Shown here piece after piece: positions 1 to 9,255 of a stretch of 64,000 nt of DNA. Location: the NCBI RefSeq assembly GCF_000210295.1, contig NC_026741.1, positions 1,116,001 to 1,180,000 on the forward strand, in the 5' to 3' direction. The notes beneath the pieces are model-generated. The model did not search any database, was not told the origin of the DNA, and saw nothing but the letters and a program-made list of their open reading frames with translations. Origin of the DNA: Trypanosoma brucei gambiense DAL972. Its lineage: Eukaryota > Euglenozoa > Kinetoplastea > Trypanosomatida > Trypanosomatidae. The position numbers and the translations under genes are program-made. The stretch's first letter is position 1; every line of letters starts with the position of its first letter.

Positions 1-1185
1 TCGCTGTTTGGGATATGTCCCTTTTTTATTCACTGGACTGTTCTTCCCCGACACGTTTGAGGCTGGAACTGTGGCTACTGAAGAGGAAGACACAACCGTT
101 GACCGCACCCCACCACCTTTATTTTTCTTTCGTCCTCCTGCCACACCATTTGCATTGCTGCTTCCATTCTGCTTCTTGCCACTAACCCTACTGCTGTCGT
201 TACTGCCGACCCCTCTTTTGCTTGCTATTTCCTCGCACTTCTCCTTTGGCCCGCGTGCCAAGGCACTTGGTGGCACCCTTTCCAACTGTTTGCAAAAGTC
301 ATGGCATGCGTAGTCTATACCCAGGGCTTTCAGTTGAGCATTGTTTTTCTTCTCAGTTTTCGAGTACTTTATAAGGGCGGCTATGGGATTCTTGTAACGA
401 ACGTCATGTTGTTGTAGCGATATGCCCTTTGTTTTATAGGCGTATGCCAACTGGCGGCGCTGCTTCACTTTTTCCTTCGGTGGCATAGGACGGTGGAGGA
501 CTGCCACACGGGCCTGTACGCAGAAGCCACCAAGTGCCATGCCATGACATTCTTCAACCACGATAGGAAGCACCGACTCATCATCAAACTGCACGTAGGC
601 GATTCCTTTCGACTGATGCGTACGACGACTGCGAACACAGAAGCAGTTAAGCACTTTCGCACCAAATTGAGAAAAAAACTTGAACAATTCCGTCTCTTGA
701 AACTCCGGGGGAAGGAAACGGAGGCGGAGTACAGAATAGGAGAGCCGCGTCCCCTCTCGCTTTGCCTTCTCGAAAGGATTCTCCTTCTTATCGCTTTCCT
801 CGTGGTCATCGTCACTGGAATCACCACCAAAGTCGTCACTCCCTATAGATTCGTCGTCGCTGCCACTGCTCTCAAGGTCATCCACGTCGCTTTGGTCTTC
901 AGCTTCATCATCCAATTCCTGAGGGACGGAGTCCTCGTTTTCATCACGCAACCGCTTCTTGGATTTTATTATACCACTGGACTCCATGCGTCTTGCCGCA
1001 GCGGCGGCTGCTTTGCGAGCAGTCGAGTTGTCGTCATGGTTATCATCCTCGAAAGTGACGCGAGGCCGCTGTGCTTTCTTCTCCACACCGACAGTTCGGG
1101 TTTCAACTCTCGACTTGGAAATCTCGCCTGCACGCTTGACAACGGCTTTGCTCTTTGGGGGCACCTTCTTCGCCTTGATCCCCAT
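1..1185 (-). CDS. Nucleolar RRM protein, NIFK/Nop15-like (3' end cut by window edge)
   Basis: The frame opens at the ATG at 1185 and runs without a stop to base 1, so about 395 residues are visible and the C-terminus lies outside. The N-terminus is Lys-rich. Residues about 80-140 form a strongly acidic Asp/Glu/Ser tract. Residues about 146-230 form one RRM whose RNP1 is KGIAYVQF (193-200), preceded by FFSQFGAK and an RSRRTHQSKG loop. This loop and RNP1 resemble the MKI67-interacting NIFK/yeast Nop15 family, which acts in 60S ribosome assembly in the nucleolus. The tail is basic and low in complexity. A polypyrimidine tract (about 1287-1306, read on the minus strand) and an AG near 1276 give a 5'UTR of about 90 nt, which supports this start. 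The RRM is clear; the NIFK/Nop15 assignment is inferred from motif resemblance. Confidence 0.8.
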   Translation of the reverse strand, partial: MGIKAKKVPPKSKAVVKRAGEISKSRVETRTVGVEKKAQRPRVTFEDDNHDDNSTARKAAAAAARRMESSGIIKSKKRLRDENEDSVPQELDDEAEDQSDVDDLESSGSDDESIGSDDFGGDSSDDDHEESDKKENPFEKAKREGTRLSYSVLRLRFLPPEFQETELFKFFSQFGAKVLNCFCVRSRRTHQSKGIAYVQFDDESVLPIVVEECHGMALGGFCVQARVAVLHRPMPPKEKVKQRRQLAYAYKTKGISLQQHDVRYKNPIAALIKYSKTEKKNNAQLKALGIDYACHDFCKQLERVPPSALARGPKEKCEEIASKRGVGSNDSSRVSGKKQNGSSNANGVAGGRKKNKGGGVRSTVVSSSSVATVPASNVSGKNSPVNKKGTYPKQR

Positions 1186-1582
1186 GATTTAGGCACACAC
1201 AGAAACACACAAAGCAAATACGCTAGTAATTGAGTCCTTATCTCACTCCCTCTTCCTCCGGTGGTGCAACCAAAACTACAGATACCGTGCGGAGTGGGGG
1301 AAAGAAGGTGCACAGTCAGTCATAAAAAAGAAACAAACAAAAACAAAGTAGGGAGCAGAACAACGTAGACATAAAATACTCGAGGGGAAAACCCAAACAA
1401 CATGGTGAGAAACAAGTGACTGCCGTGGTCAGTTGTGTTGCTTGTCCGTCATTGGCGTAGTGGTTGGCAAGTTCATTTACATCTAATGAATCCACATAAA
1501 CACACACGCTCACGACTTCAGTATACAAAGCGCCTCTATATTCTAAAGTATACTGCCAAATTATGTACATCCACACTACCAA
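1186..1582 (-). other. Intercistronic region
   Basis: No gene seen. It holds the 3'UTR of the SPATA4-like gene and the splice region of the RRM gene: an A-rich plus strand at 1318-1360 (U-rich in the transcript) and a pyrimidine tract near 1287-1306 followed by a likely acceptor AG near 1276. Confidence 0.6.
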
Positions 1583-4500
1583 TCACGTCCTTTCCTTCAC
1601 ACTACTGCCGAGGAGAGGTGCAGCAGGCGTATCAACTCCATAACGATCTTTTCCCAAGGTTCCGTTGCGGCACAACCCGTTGTACCAAGCCATTGCATCT
1701 AACAATGTTGAGCCCTGATTTCTCCCCTGCACCTGGGTTCCTGTGCCAATCCTTGATCCCACCGACCCTAAACCATCTCTGCACACTTCCTTGTGCCAAG
1801 CAGCTACCAGCTGCTGCGCCATTCCTCCCAAACGTGCGATGTTATTCGTGCTTTCATCGGTTACAGCGAGCTTCCTCGAGAAAATTGTCTCAGAAAAGTT
1901 AGTCAGTGCCAAAATATCAGAATACATGGCTTGGAAAACAGCCACCCACCGCCGTGAGGATATGTTTTCTGGAAGGTTCGCGGATCGTTCAGGAAAAGAA
2001 TTACCTGAGCGACAAGACACATTGATCTTGTAGAGCCAAGTTACACGCTGTGCCATATTCTCGTTGATGGTAGTTTCGTACGCAACTGATTGCTTCTTCC
2101 CACCGCTCATCCGGAAGGAACCATTCTTGACAGTACCCGGAGAAGCACCGGAAGGCGTGGGGGCAGCCCCACCGTTTTGTCGTCGCACGTCACGAGTTAA
2201 CCGAATCCTCCCCGGGCTTCCCTCCGTTCCACTTAGTTCGTCTTGGGGAAAGAGCAGAAGGACAGCCTCTGACAACGCAAGTGGGTAGCAGTCGCACAGG
2301 CGACCGGTCGTTAACAGGGAACCAATTAACGGGCTTTGGACAAGGGAGGGGCCCGATTGAGGAATTTGAACCCACTTGGTCGTCGCGGATGCAACTGCTG
2401 GAGGTAACACTGGTGAAAAGAACGACTCGACAGCCTTCTCAGGCGCGTCTTTGAGAGCCCTGAGCACATCCACTGCAACTTCCTGCGGCTGCAAGAGTGC
2501 CTGACTCTCATTCTGGTGAGGAATGTCGTTAAGACACAGGGATAGTTGCTCCGCGATGTACAGCCGGAGATTCGCCGACCCCGGACGGCGGAGTACTTGA
2601 CGAATGTTTCTCATGATAACCGCCAGCTGATACACAACATGATCGGGTAAGTTCCTGTGCTCTCCATCAAAAAATGAATCGGCTTGCACCAGGGAGGCAG
2701 GGGACACTGTAACCGTACCGGAAGGACTAATGCAGTTACTCCATGTTTTGTCACATGTCCAACCACAAAGACGTTGCAAGGCACGCCGTAACCATCCGAC
2801 ACAAACGCAGGTGAACAACGGGGTGGTTGGTATTGAGCAACAACTACTCAAAAGCGGGAGAATTGTGTCAATCAAAAGTTCTCTGGAGCAACCACGGCTG
2901 ACAAGTACCTCTGCGAGACGCGCGCCTGCCAGCCGCACAACAGTTGACTCATGCGAGAGGGCACCGATGACGTGATACCCCGCGATAGTGAAGATGGTTT
3001 CGGAAAGTGAATCCTCCAATCCCAACTCTGCGCTACTACGGGCGGAGTCCAAAACCGAAGACATCCTCTGGGTTCTGTTAGCGGAGCCGCCGCCAGCCCT
3101 CGCATCTCGTGTCACGCGTGTGACAACGGCAGCCAAAAACAGTAAAAAACTCGTCCTGGCACTCGCACCACCCTGTTGCGTTACAACATTGTACACATGC
3201 GATACGATGTCAGGGAGTAGTTTTAATGCTATAGCTCGGTCGGCAGGCAACGCAGAGCAAAGGAGCGCAGCATGATTGTCGGCACCAATGTGGTCTAGTC
3301 GTCGCATCGCTTCTTTTGCATTATGAAGGATGTCGTCACGGTACAACGAAACAGCAAGAAATGCATCCACGTCGGATATGTTTGACATCACCGAAGCGAG
3401 AAACATGTAGCGCTGTGAGGCATGCTGACCACTCGCTGATGCAGCCGAAGAGGTTAATTTTAAAAGATCACTCGTGTTTCGTCCTCGCGGCGAACCTGGC
3501 ACCGACTGACAGTGCTGTGCCCTCTTCGGCGGTTCTCTAAGGAAAAGGGCAGCAACTTCAGAAAGGTTACTGCCATCACGTAAGATTATCGCTGCTACAT
3601 CACCAACACGCGAAAGTAGGGAGCTCCATACACGGCACTGTAATAAGGTGCCGACAGCCGTTTCATCACTTAGAAAACAGGAAGTATAAGCAGCCTCGTC
3701 ACGAATTTTAATACCGGGTGAGTGCTTGGACAATTGAGAAGGCGGAGGTTTCAGACCGGCCCCTTGACTGCGCACGATACCCTCAATAAAATTGAGGGCG
3801 GACATTTCTTCCGTATAGGTTGGCCCTAGGTCTCCCAAATCTGGATCCACATCCCTTGTGCTTCTTGAAGACCGCCTCCCTGCTTTGCCCCCAGTAGCGC
3901 AGACAACTGTTGGTTGAACTTCTGAACGACGCATGGAAATACTAAACGCTACAGGAGGTCTCTCAGTACCTTCAGCACCACCACCACCACTGGAACCCAC
4001 ATCTTCGTCAGCAGGGTCTTGTGCCATGGAGTGAAGAACACGACTGGAGGCATCATCCACAGCAGGAGGCGGTACCTCGTTCTCCATCGGCTGTATTGGA
4101 ACAAACCCGCGTTGCATTATGCCACGAACTCGATTTGACTGAACTTTCCGCTCCTCCACATGGTCAGCAGTGGCCTCAATATCCACCTTCTTTGCCACGG
4201 ACGTGTGTACAACTGTTGGTGGGGTAATTTCCACTGCAGGAAGCGGTGCGGCTTCGAGGACCTCACGCCCTGTCAACAGTGTATACAACTGCCGCAACAG
4301 AGATTCAGCATAACCCTCGCGGCATGCTATTAGTCCCTCTATCATACGGTCGCTTAGCGGACAGTTGTTCTGTTGAAAATGCTTCTTTAGTTGCTCCCAG
4401 TTGTTGCGCTTGTTCACCACGCTTAACTTATCCTCGTAGGAGTGCATGGAAATGTTTTTCCAATAACGGGAACAAATGGTCGCTACAAGAAATCCGTTGG

Positions 4501-4612
4501 ACAGGTCACGCCTCGGGAACCGCAAAAAACGTGGAAGCTGCAGACACCTCAACCAAGCGAGGACTTCCCGGGGTAGTCCCTCATGTTTGAACTGACAATG
4601 AGTTTCTAGCAT
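1583..4612 (-). CDS. SPATA4/SPEF1-type calponin-homology-like protein with a long C-terminal extension
   Basis: A 1009-residue protein starting at an ATG. Residues about 11-115 match the CH-like domain of SPATA4/SPEF proteins: GLPREVLAWL, then RRDLSNGFLVATICSRYW, a WEQLKKHF helix and a closing YTLLTGRE. These domains are typical of sperm-flagellum and ciliary microtubule proteins. Animal SPATA4 is only about 300 residues. Here the domain is followed by about 890 residues: a low-complexity linker (about 120-300) and a long, mostly helical region that may be HEAT/ARM-like, for example around 400-620. No other domain was recognised. A flagellar or cytoskeletal location is inferred from the family. 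Confidence 0.8.
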   Translation of the reverse strand: MLETHCQFKHEGLPREVLAWLRCLQLPRFLRFPRRDLSNGFLVATICSRYWKNISMHSYEDKLSVVNKRNNWEQLKKHFQQNNCPLSDRMIEGLIACREGYAESLLRQLYTLLTGREVLEAAPLPAVEITPPTVVHTSVAKKVDIEATADHVEERKVQSNRVRGIMQRGFVPIQPMENEVPPPAVDDASSRVLHSMAQDPADEDVGSSGGGGAEGTERPPVAFSISMRRSEVQPTVVCATGGKAGRRSSRSTRDVDPDLGDLGPTYTEEMSALNFIEGIVRSQGAGLKPPPSQLSKHSPGIKIRDEAAYTSCFLSDETAVGTLLQCRVWSSLLSRVGDVAAIILRDGSNLSEVAALFLREPPKRAQHCQSVPGSPRGRNTSDLLKLTSSAASASGQHASQRYMFLASVMSNISDVDAFLAVSLYRDDILHNAKEAMRRLDHIGADNHAALLCSALPADRAIALKLLPDIVSHVYNVVTQQGGASARTSFLLFLAAVVTRVTRDARAGGGSANRTQRMSSVLDSARSSAELGLEDSLSETIFTIAGYHVIGALSHESTVVRLAGARLAEVLVSRGCSRELLIDTILPLLSSCCSIPTTPLFTCVCVGWLRRALQRLCGWTCDKTWSNCISPSGTVTVSPASLVQADSFFDGEHRNLPDHVVYQLAVIMRNIRQVLRRPGSANLRLYIAEQLSLCLNDIPHQNESQALLQPQEVAVDVLRALKDAPEKAVESFFSPVLPPAVASATTKWVQIPQSGPSLVQSPLIGSLLTTGRLCDCYPLALSEAVLLLFPQDELSGTEGSPGRIRLTRDVRRQNGGAAPTPSGASPGTVKNGSFRMSGGKKQSVAYETTINENMAQRVTWLYKINVSCRSGNSFPERSANLPENISSRRWVAVFQAMYSDILALTNFSETIFSRKLAVTDESTNNIARLGGMAQQLVAAWHKEVCRDGLGSVGSRIGTGTQVQGRNQGSTLLDAMAWYNGLCRNGTLGKDRYGVDTPAAPLLGSSVKERT

Positions 4613-5043
4613 CAGAATTTCTTATATGATCTCAGATATACTTATAAGTAAACAGGTGAACTGATAGAATTACGAAGGCCGCACTAGTGGCCGATGTAAC
4701 ACTTCGGCGGCCCCGTTGCTTTTAGTGCAGTCCCTCTCCAATCCAATGTGCGTAGGCCGTCCCGCCGGCAATGATATTTATTCTTCGCTCAGACCAATTT
4801 GCTAATATTTCGTTGAACAAATGTTCCCAAAAAAGTTTTTAACGCAGGATGAAAGTAGAGAAGGTGATATGCACAGCAGCGACAGCTCAGTAAGCAAACG
4901 ACACCCAACACTCAATTTTTTTTTTAAATCAGTCGTCACAAGCAGCGCACAAATTTCTCAAGTGGACGAAGAATGGCGTAAAAACGAGTATGTGCCTCGT
5001 CGCGCTTTTACTCCTTCTCTTCATATCACCTCTGGGGCTCATC
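4613..5043 (-). other. Intercistronic region
   Basis: No gene seen. It contains the 3'UTR of the J-domain gene and the 5' leader of the SPATA4-like gene. Short poly(A) and poly(T) runs occur near 4829 and 4917. Confidence 0.5.
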
Positions 5044-5757
5044 TCATCGGCCCATCACAACGTAGCGCAGCCCCGCAAGCCACCGCCACCACGCAGAAAC
5101 TAAACGAAGTCGATAATAAGCACACACTAAAATGAAAAGGGGTTTCCTCTTGACCACCCACGGGGAATCGCGCCGCTGCTGAAGGTGCAACTGCTCAAAA
5201 TACCCCGATCCAAAGCCGTGTGAGCCCTCCGATGATCTTAACGCCGCTGCGATGCGCTCCGCCTGGGCTCCCCGCCGTTTCTCCAGGGCTCGAGCTAACG
5301 CCACGTACTCAAACAGAGAAGTCGACCCCTCACGCAGCAGCTGCTCATCTTTTTCTTGCTTCCGTTTTTGTGTTGTTGTCTTACCGCGTTGCCACGGCAG
5401 ATCCCAATTTGCCATGCTGAGTGGAGCGCCAGGTACAACAAACGAAGCAGCTACCACCTCCATTTCCTCCCTGCCACCGCCTCCAGTTGAAGGGGTGTCA
5501 CTTCGGTCAACATTATTGCCCCTCATTGCCTCCTTTTGTTTGCCAGCAAGGCATTGGAGGGTTTTATATGCGGCGGTTATGTTCGCCATTACCTCTGCAG
5601 ATGACTCCGGACCATTGTTATCCGGATGGTGTTTCTTCACGAGTTCCACGTAACGCCTTCTAAGCACCCGCCGTTCAATTGGTGGAGCGGCGAAACCCAT
5701 AAGTCTACATGCTTGGCCTACGCTAACACTCCGTAAAAACGTAGAGTAAGTGAACAT
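5044..5757 (-). CDS. J-domain (DnaJ-type) protein, probably mitochondrial
   Basis: A 237-residue protein if translation starts at the ATG at 5757. Residues about 14-72 form a J domain with the essential HPD triad at 44-46 (VKKHHPDNN), so it should stimulate an Hsp70 ATPase. The first 20 residues (MFTYSTFLRSVSVGQACRLM) lack acidic residues and contain basic and hydroxylated ones, as in a mitochondrial presequence. No G/F or zinc-finger region follows. The C-terminus is basic and ends in a short hydrophobic segment (about 206-232). The frame continues upstream to an ATG at 6087 (347 residues), but a likely splice acceptor at 5805-5806 leaves that ATG outside the mature mRNA, so the shorter form is preferred. 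Confidence 0.78.
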   Translation of the reverse strand: MFTYSTFLRSVSVGQACRLMGFAAPPIERRVLRRRYVELVKKHHPDNNGPESSAEVMANITAAYKTLQCLAGKQKEAMRGNNVDRSDTPSTGGGGREEMEVVAASFVVPGAPLSMANWDLPWQRGKTTTQKRKQEKDEQLLREGSTSLFEYVALARALEKRRGAQAERIAAALRSSEGSHGFGSGYFEQLHLQQRRDSPWVVKRKPLFILVCAYYRLRLVSAWWRWLAGLRYVVMGR

Positions 5758-6165
5758 ATCCACGTTTGTTTTATTGTCCGCACACCTTCTCAACTCTGTG
5801 GGATCTCCGTTTTTCCACCAAGAGTCAGAGAAAAGGGGTGTGGTACAACAGCAGCACGGGGTGAGAACATGCAACACAAAGAAGAACGCAGGGACAAAAA
5901 AAGTATTAATGTTTTGGCTCCGACGAGAACATAAACGAATAGAAAATCTCAACAAGTGGCCACACAACGTACTTCCATAGTTTTCTATGAATAAAATCAA
6001 CGGCCATTCTTTTTTTTTCGTTCGCACCAAAGTAGAAGAGACCGCGGCTCGTGTACCCGAAACGTTGTGTGCAAGAAGCAAAGACATACAAACGCAGACT
6101 CAACAAAGGCATCTGTGGCTGCACCCACAAAACTAGGGAGGCCCTCGAGCTTTCCTACCAATATA
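5758..6165 (-). other. Intercistronic region
   Basis: It carries the 3'UTR of the gene at 6166-6960 and the acceptor of the J-domain gene. The upstream extension of the J-domain frame through this stretch is Cys/Phe-rich and does not look like coding sequence. Confidence 0.5.
5796..5842 (-). promoter_or_regulatory. Predicted trans-splice acceptor of the J-domain gene
   Basis: On the minus strand a pyrimidine-rich run (ACACCCCTTTTCTCTGACTC) is followed by candidate AGs at 5805-5806 and 5796-5797. This gives a 5'UTR of about 40-50 nt to the ATG at 5757. Confidence 0.45.
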
Positions 6166-6960
6166 TTACACCACAGTAAAGAGCACATCCACACTGAGAA
6201 GTTGATACATTTGTAAAACAACGTGGTCCACACGATTAATCCATGCCTCTTCGCCAGCCTTTCCACTTTCTCCAGCCGCTGACTTTGTATCTATTTCCAG
6301 AAGTAGCTCCATAAAACGTTGAAGTAAGTACCCTGCACGAACTGGCTCACCACAAAGAATATGAATGAGACCGATCCTCCGGTCCCGCTTTTCCGGAACC
6401 CCACCGTATCTTCCTACCCCCAGCTGCCCCTTCTTGGCACTGCGCAGGCATGGACCCAAATAATAGTCCAGCAGGTAATCAAAACTGGCCACATCTGCAG
6501 TGGCTATAAAATCAAAGTAAGGCCCCTTCGACATTGCGAGAGATACCTCCGATTCAGCGAAACTGCGGCTAAAACTTTCATAAGGTATGATACGATCCTT
6601 TACGGAAGAAAGAACTTCACCCCACGAGCTTTCGTCGCTAATGCCATTGTGTGAAAGCCCCTCCCCACGTAGAAGAGCTTCCCCGGCTAGCAGAAGTTGA
6701 TCATCAGTTCCAGCATCACTTGTTCCAACATAAGTCGGTCGTGTGCCGCCTGCTGACGATCCCCCAAGGGATGAGGCAAGTCGGTTGGGGTTTGCCGCAT
6801 CGCGGTTCTTTTTAACATCAGTGCTGCTGGCACTTACCAAAAGATAGTTCCGTAACTGCCCACACCGTAGGGCCAGATGAGCGAATATCATGGAGGCGGT
6901 AACAGTGCTGCTGCGATCACCGCCGTCCACAATGTGAAGGTGATAACGGCCCGCCGTCAT
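6166..6960 (-). CDS. Conserved-type hypothetical protein, 264 aa
   Basis: Starts at the ATG at 6960. The N-terminus (MTAGRYHLHIVDGGDRSSTV) is followed by a helical segment and a Gly/Ser-rich low-complexity linker (about 65-85). The second half is helical and hydrophobic (for example FDYLLDYYLGPCL, RAGYLLQRFMELLLEID and a C-terminal VVLQMYQLLSVDVLFTVV). No signal peptide, clear membrane segment or catalytic motif was recognised. The helical leucine-rich C-terminus would suit a subunit of a larger complex, but I do not assign a function. Its codon composition matches its neighbours and it sits in the same transcription unit, which supports a real gene. Confidence 0.7.
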   Translation of the reverse strand: MTAGRYHLHIVDGGDRSSTVTASMIFAHLALRCGQLRNYLLVSASSTDVKKNRDAANPNRLASSLGGSSAGGTRPTYVGTSDAGTDDQLLLAGEALLRGEGLSHNGISDESSWGEVLSSVKDRIIPYESFSRSFAESEVSLAMSKGPYFDFIATADVASFDYLLDYYLGPCLRSAKKGQLGVGRYGGVPEKRDRRIGLIHILCGEPVRAGYLLQRFMELLLEIDTKSAAGESGKAGEEAWINRVDHVVLQMYQLLSVDVLFTVV

Positions 6961-7746
6961 TTATTTAAGAGTAAATAAGTAGATGTAGGCAATGTATTTA
7001 TACACGTTCCGGTTGCTCCGTGTCTGCTTTTAGCTTTATTTGTTTCCTTTAGCAGTTCGTTCCACCGAACGGTATTGGCTCGTTCCTTTTAATGTCACCG
7101 ATTAACTGGCACTCCCGGAGAGTTTTTTGCTGCCGGATGTAAACCTTGCTCTTGAACGCCTAAAGTTCCCTTTGTTTCTCTCACTGTTTTTTTTTGAAGA
7201 GAAAAATGTGGAGCACAAAGAATTTAACAGCAAAAATACATAAAACGGCAACATCGTGCAACAACATGAAGTAGAGAGTTACGAAGCCGCAAGCGGAAAA
7301 ATAGAATCAGATGACATAAAGCATAAAAACAAAAGTGGTGCAAATACTCCTACTATCGGGTGGACCGTACACTCGTTCTAATAGAATACAAATAAAAAAA
7401 AAATAGCATATTATCGATGCTCCTCTCTTTTATTAGGTTATCTCTATTTTTTTGTTTTCCACATTAATACAACCACTAAGCAACGGTATTGCCGACCGCT
7501 CTGCGTGCATACGCGCAACTATGTAACAAAACATTCCATGAAGTAATGAGGGTGGGGAAAATAAACTTCACTAGACTTATATACACATAGAAATAACAAA
7601 TAAACTGGAACTGACTATGCAAACCACATGTAGATCAACCCTGTCATAATCACTTGGACGGAGCAGCAGGTGCAGAGTTGTGTTCACCTCCACCGCAAAG
7701 TCACGCACGAGAAAACACGCAACCACCACCTCGCAATGCAGAAGCT
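6961..7746 (-). other. Intercistronic region
   Basis: No gene seen. A/T-rich with homopolymer runs (poly(T) near 7186, poly(A) near 7395). It contains the 3'UTR of the gene at 7747 and the leader of the gene at 6166. Confidence 0.5.
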
Positions 7747-9102
7747 TTACTTTGGGGCGTCGCGACGGGATGGAAGTAAAACGGTAAGCGGTGCGGTTTT
7801 TTGACTTCCTTTTCGGTTACTGTCCTCACCAGCTCCGGTTTGGGCGCGATTTGTTGGAGGAGAGGTCCATTGGGAGTAGTGAACAACTGCAGGGGCCTCC
7901 ACAAACCATAACCTTTGACGATACGGCGATTGTCCTCCGGTGTCAACAAGACGGAGGCGAGGGTTTGGGGGGGCTTCTTGTACTCCCATCGCTTCTCGTG
8001 CCGCACAAGCAATTCCCGAAGTTTTGGGGCGCCACGTGCACTTTTTACTATCCATATTTTGTTTCTTCGGGGAGGAACAGAAGGTCGTATCCGGAAAGGC
8101 TACACTAGCTTCAGAATCCTGCGGCCGCCCAACTTCACATCGTAACGGTGACTTTTTACACACGTTCAACTCTTTACCGGTGGCCACCAGTTGAAACGGC
8201 ACCTCCTTTTCACTACGGTAATTTGCATGGTATCGCGTCTCCTGAGTTTTGACATCCGCATGACATCCAGGTGTTACTTTGCCCTCATCAAGCGGAAATT
8301 TTTCGTTTGCTTGTTTCAGCGGCCGTTGCGAGCCGTTTAGCCTCAGCCGCCCTTCGCGCCGTTCACGTACTAAAGAACAGAGAGCTGCGCTCCTCTCCCT
8401 TAGAGCCACAACCAACGCATGATACTCTTTATACCCAATACGACTCTCTCCCGACGGTGTTTCCATAGACTCAAATTGTTTTTGGTTATTTTCTGTGAGT
8501 AACATCAGAGCGGAGGAAATTCCAGAAACCGCATCGACAAATGCCTCAACTGCGACTGCGGTTACATCCTCCTGCTCAGACCTTCGCAGCGGTTCAGAAA
8601 TGACACAATTCAACCCATCGGCAGCCGTCGTCGCTCCCAACCCGGGGTTTGAGACGGCTGCGTGACCGGTGGGGCACACGGCTTCAAAACCGCAGCAGCA
8701 ACCGACACCGATTTCGGTATTTGGGGAAGGACTGGAGTTGGCGGAAGAGAAGTGGCGGCTTTTCTTATCTGGCACGACATGTTGAATACTTTGGAGTGGT
8801 GCAGAACACGTCTCGGCCGTTTCCTCCAGAAATGACTGCTGACGCTGCTCGCCAGCTTGTTGTTCTGAATTCAAATCCTCTGAAGCGCCCACAGCACCAA
8901 ACCCGGAGCCGCAGCGACTCCCCCCGATTTCTTCATGCGTTGCGGCATTACGGTGCCGCCCTCTCCATGACCGGGGTGGGCTCGGCGCGAAGCCCGCAAC
9001 ATTACCTTGCATTCGTCTTTTCTGCTCAAAAGGAACGAGGCGCGGAAAATGATGAGGAAAGTAAATGTTGGAATTGAGAAACGCTTCACGCAGCAGAGAC
9101 AT
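7747..9102 (-). CDS. Hypothetical basic protein, 451 aa
   Basis: The first in-frame ATG is at 9102; the seven-codon upstream extension begins with TTG. The protein is rich in Arg, Ser, Pro and Gly. It begins MSLLREAFLNSNIYFPHHF and has a short central helix (about residues 175-250; VEAFVDAVSGISSALMLL and YHALVVALRERSAALCSLV). The C-terminus is Pro/Arg-rich and repeats a TWRPK/PNPRLRLVD style seen in low-complexity cytoskeletal proteins. No domain was recognised. A role in the cytoskeleton or flagellum is possible from composition only. Confidence 0.65.
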   Translation of the reverse strand: MSLLREAFLNSNIYFPHHFPRLVPFEQKRRMQGNVAGFAPSPPRSWRGRHRNAATHEEIGGSRCGSGFGAVGASEDLNSEQQAGEQRQQSFLEETAETCSAPLQSIQHVVPDKKSRHFSSANSSPSPNTEIGVGCCCGFEAVCPTGHAAVSNPGLGATTAADGLNCVISEPLRRSEQEDVTAVAVEAFVDAVSGISSALMLLTENNQKQFESMETPSGESRIGYKEYHALVVALRERSAALCSLVRERREGRLRLNGSQRPLKQANEKFPLDEGKVTPGCHADVKTQETRYHANYRSEKEVPFQLVATGKELNVCKKSPLRCEVGRPQDSEASVAFPDTTFCSSPKKQNMDSKKCTWRPKTSGIACAAREAMGVQEAPPNPRLRLVDTGGQSPYRQRLWFVEAPAVVHYSQWTSPPTNRAQTGAGEDSNRKGSQKTAPLTVLLPSRRDAPK

Positions 9103-9211
9103 TTGATGTCCATCAATAAACAATCAAGCGAGTAGCGACTCAAATAAACGGTAATAAGAAAACAAAGAAAAAAATTAAAGCTGTATATGTGCGAAGGTAC
9201 CGGTACAGCAA

Positions 9212-9218
<7 letters not shown>

Positions 9219-9253
<35 letters not shown>
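9219..9253. repeat. (AC)n microsatellite
   Basis: An uninterrupted AC dinucleotide run of about 17 units lies about 120 bp upstream of the start of the gene at 7747-9102. Confidence 0.95.

Positions 9254-9255
<2 letters not shown>

Noticed and set aside
493..1233. 246-codon plus-strand frame
   Set aside because: Exact antisense of the RRM gene; the minus strand carries the recognisable domain.
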